Below are positions 1-12,817 of a stretch of DNA of 12,817 nt, one piece after another. Below the pieces are notes generated by a model, which was given only the letters and a program-made list of their open reading frames with translations, did no database searches and was not told where the DNA came from. The translations under genes and the position numbers were made by a program. This DNA comes from Cruorifilaria tuberocauda (lineage: Eukaryota; Nematoda; Chromadorea; Rhabditida; Onchocercidae): positions 1 to 12,817 of the forward strand of contig JABVXU010000987.1 of NCBI GenBank assembly GCA_013365365.1, given 5' to 3'. Within the stretch, counting starts at the first letter, position 1; every line of letters starts with the position of its first letter.

Positions 1-614
1 ATAATTTCAAATAAAAATTAATTTCAATATAAATTATAAAATTAAATTTTTATTTATTTATTCAATTTAATATTAAAAATATAGCATAGGAAGAAATTTT
101 AGCTATAAAATTTTTCTTTTTTTTTCCACTTTTGAGATACTTTTAATTAAATTGAATTAATTGAATAAATTTTTTTCTTTTTAAATTTCAAATTTTCACA
201 CTTTAATCTTTCATTTATATAATATCGTATGATTGATTGATTATATTTATTGTGCAATGAATAATTTTATTTTTATCGTTTTTCTTCTAAAAATTAAGTT
301 TCCATATTATTTCAGGTTTTTTTCTTTAATTTTATCATTGCTTTTTAAAAGAAAAAATTCTTAAAGTTTTCTGTTTATTTAGATACTATATTCCAGAGTA
401 TCTTTTTCAGTAATTCTTACTTTTTGATATGATAAGTTCATTTTAATGAATCTCTTCCGTTAAATCTACTTAATCTACTTAGTTTTGTTATAGCCATTAA
501 CCGTAAAATCGAATTTTTGACGCATATTTAAATGTCTGTTTCCTGAATTTCACAGACTTTTATATTTTAAATAGCAAGTAGTGAACTTCTTACTCTGCTA
601 TTATTTATTATCTA

Positions 615-699
615 TTATCATTTATCAGTTATCATTATCATTGTTATTATTATTACTATTATTATCATTATCACTTATCATCGTACTTATTATTTATCA
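615..699. repeat. TTATCA-rich patch (eight copies)
   Basis: TTATCA occurs at 615, 622, 629, 635, 662, 668, 675 and 694, interspersed with TTATTA. On the other strand this is TGATAA, the core of GATA-factor sites. It may be a decayed microsatellite. Confidence 0.75.
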
Positions 700-1543
700 T
701 AAACTCATTTTCTTTTATCAATCAAAGAAGAAAAGAAAAAGAAAGAGAAGGTGACAAATTTATTTCAAAAATTTTTTTTTAAATATTATTTCACTAGGTT
801 TTTATTTTATTAATCTGAAATTATCAAATTAGAATTATATCAGAAATAATTTTAAATCCTTTTTCTAAATGATTAAAATTGTTTTAAAATTAAAATAAGT
901 ATAAAGCGAAAGGTGCATTGATTATCAGTTACTTCATGATGTCATCATTTTTCTGAATTTAAAATGATTATTCAAAGGACTAAATTCAGGGTAACTAAGA
1001 TTATTTTCGACTATTTCAATTTATCAGTTACGATTACAGGAAGGAATTAATGTTTGATAATTTGTCCGACGAATTTTGTTAATGAAAGCTATCATTGTCT
1101 CAGGTGAAAGAATATTTCTATTTATCAATTAATTGAAAAATTATGAAAAAACGATTTAGCTTGAAAAGCATATATTTAGAATCAAATTATAATCTAAAAT
1201 AACTTAGCATGTTAATTAATTAATTAATTCTTCTTCATAATATTAGCATATATTACAGATCGTAAGTTTTAATTTACACAAATTTTATTGCTATTTTCTT
1301 TTTCGAAAATAAGCTGAAAGAAAATTATTATTTCTGGTAGGAACAGATAATTTAAAATTAGGAAATTAAAATGTTATTTATTGCTTTTGTAATTTGAATC
1401 TATGATAAAATTTAAAATTGAAATGTAACCTGATAAAATCAGTAATTTATCAAGGATGATATAATGATAAAATAATAGAGTTCACAATGTTTTTCATTCC
1501 ATTCCATTCTAAAAATTAGATAATTCAAAAGAAACAAAAAAAG

Positions 1544-1608
1544 AGGTGATAAGCTCTTATCACCTATCAGTAAGTTGAAAGTAAGTTCATTTTTTTGAGC
1601 TTATCACC
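1544..1608. repeat. GGTGATAAG inverted repeat cluster
   Basis: AGGTGATAAG (1544-1553) and CTTATCACCT (1556-1565) form a perfect 10-base palindrome around a 2-base spacer. A third copy, GAGCTTATCACC (1597-1608), is the exact reverse complement of GGTGATAAGCTC (1545-1556), giving a second possible 12-base stem with a 40-base loop. Confidence 0.85.
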
Positions 1609-1627
1609 CTTCAGTTAGTAAATATCA

Positions 1628-1633
1628 TTTATT
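1628..1633 (-). terminator. Candidate polyadenylation signal AATAAA
   Basis: This is the first canonical AATAAA on the coding strand after the stop codon, about 720 bases downstream. A variant TATAAA lies nearer (1983-1978). Nematode genes often use variant signals and shorter 3' UTRs, so this is only a candidate. Confidence 0.25.
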
Positions 1634-1800
1634 TTTCTGATTTCCTTAATGATTAAATTAAGTTTAAAAGAACTTTTGTGAATAAATTTACATTTTAAAA
1701 ATAATTTTAATTGACTTTAATTATATATTTATAAACGAAATACATCATTGCTGTTACGTGTTATTATCATTTCTTGATAACGATGATAAAAAGAATTTTC

Positions 1801-1830
1801 AGAGAGAGATAGAGAGGGAGAGACGGAAAA
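1801..1830 (+). repeat. GA-rich purine tract
   Basis: AGAGAGAGATAGAGAGGGAG followed by AGACGGAAAA. One of four such tracts in the window (others at 7739-7768 on the opposite strand, 9798-9859 and 11234-11285). Confidence 0.85.
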
Positions 1831-2081
1831 AGTGTATGGAAAGTGGTAGAAGATTAAAAACGAATGACAAGGAAAATTTTGATGAATTGAAATGAAATCA
1901 AACAATTGTCTTAAAATTAACTTAACAATTTCAAGTGATATTTTTTAAACTTTCGAAATTGCTTTACTCAAATCTTTTTTTATATTTAATGTTTGTTACT
2001 ATTTGTTGTTAAATATTTGTGCTGTAATTTAAAAAAAAAATAGATAATTAAATTTTATGCAACATGCAAGCATAACGAACA

Positions 2082-2144
2082 AATAAAGTGTAACATAAGT
2101 ATAGTGAAGTATATCATAAGTATAATAAAGTATATCATAAGTAT
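2082..2144. repeat. 21-base tandem repeat, three units
   Basis: Units at 2082-2102, 2103-2123 and 2124-2144 share the pattern AaTaAAGTaTAtCATAAGTAT; the last two differ at two bases. Followed at once by the palindrome TGCGTACGCA (2147-2156), unusually GC-rich for this window. Lies about 210 bases past the stop codon, probably in the 3' UTR. Confidence 0.85.
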
Positions 2145-2354
2145 ATTGCGTACGCAGCAGCATGAAAAATATACAGTAGCATTCAAATTTCTTAGCTTTA
2201 CTATTATTCTAAAACGAAAGAAAAAAAATCCTCAAGAGATCTTCGATCGAAATGAATTTAAGAAAAAAAAATAATACAATAAAATGCGAAAACTAATTTA
2301 AACAACAGCAGAAAATGGGTAAAAGAGAAAGAAAAAAAAACGGAATAAATTCTT

Positions 2355-12692
<10,338 letters not shown>

Positions 12693-12817
12693 CTGAAAAA
12701 AAAAATTAAATAACAACATAAAACGAATTTCAGTACAACAATTACCACCATGATAATTATCATTATCATCACTAATATTATTACCATCATTGTTCATGCT
12801 ATTTCAGCATCATCTTT
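12693..12817 (-). other. 3' part of the upstream intron
   Basis: On the coding strand this stretch ends in a T10 run plus CAG, a good acceptor. Before it lies low-complexity GATAAT/GGTAAT sequence. A frame is open into exon 1 (Met-Asn-Asn-Asp-Gly...), but the residues are Asn/Asp-rich microsatellite translation and do not match the C2-like domain, so it is treated as intron. Confidence 0.7.

Larger units (their letters stand above)
1..2354. other. Downstream region without a gene
   Basis: No open frame, tRNA or rRNA is supportable on either strand. The proximal part must include the 3' UTR of the kinase gene, but its end cannot be placed. The rest is low-complexity AT DNA with TTATCA/TGATAA-rich patches (615-699, 1434-1608, 1760-1790), a GA tract (1801-1830), TTAATTAATT (1212-1229) and the tandem repeat at 2082-2144. 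Confidence 0.8.

Noticed and set aside
1..2354. A neighbouring gene or RNA gene downstream
   Set aside because: No open frame over 60 codons, no splice-linked conserved peptide and no tRNA-like GC stems were visible on either strand.
12693..12797. Asn/Asp-rich N-terminal extension open into exon 1
   Set aside because: Low-complexity intron translation ending in a T10-CAG acceptor; does not match the C2-like domain.

Overview
The window is very AT-rich eukaryotic DNA carrying most of one gene, on the minus strand: a novel-class protein kinase C of the delta/theta type, the family that includes C. elegans TPA-1. Fourteen coding exons can be joined without a frame break. All 13 introns are GT-AG, every split codon is completed correctly by the next exon, and the joined coding sequence is 628 codons plus a TGA stop (1887 bases). 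The product runs from the middle of the C2-like domain through the pseudosubstrate, two complete C1 zinc fingers (C1A and C1B), a Ser/Gly-rich hinge, a full kinase domain and the AGC C-tail. The first part of the protein (about 85 residues by comparison with human PKC-delta) must lie on exons above position 12817.

The organism is most likely a nematode, perhaps a filarial or other spirurid (clade III) species. The reasons are the composition, short T-rich acceptors ending TTTCAG or TTTTAG, small exons with introns of mostly 100-700 bases, and close agreement with the PKC-delta/TPA-1 layout. The genus cannot be read from the sequence.

Layout by plus coordinates: 1-2354 is downstream, non-coding DNA with GATA-type repeats and no second gene. 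2355-5577 holds exons 14 to 7 (C-tail and kinase domain). 5784-5963 is the hinge exon. 6275-8221 holds the C1 domains and pseudosubstrate. 8222-12589 is one 4.4 kb intron packed with diverged tandem repeats, purine tracts and a pair of inverted repeats. 12590-12692 is the first exon seen (C2-like). 12693-12817 is the intron before it.

Working model: diacylglycerol binds the C1 domains and recruits the kinase to membrane, the pseudosubstrate leaves the active site, and the enzyme phosphorylates Ser/Thr targets. In C. elegans TPA-1 acts in epidermal and intestinal innate immunity upstream of p38 MAPK. I found no prokaryotic-type system, no second protein-coding gene and no recognisable transposon protein. 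The points most worth a second look are a Tyr at the C1B diacylglycerol-affinity position, the structured 4.4 kb intron between the C2-like and pseudosubstrate exons, several weak GTT splice donors, and the repeat families.
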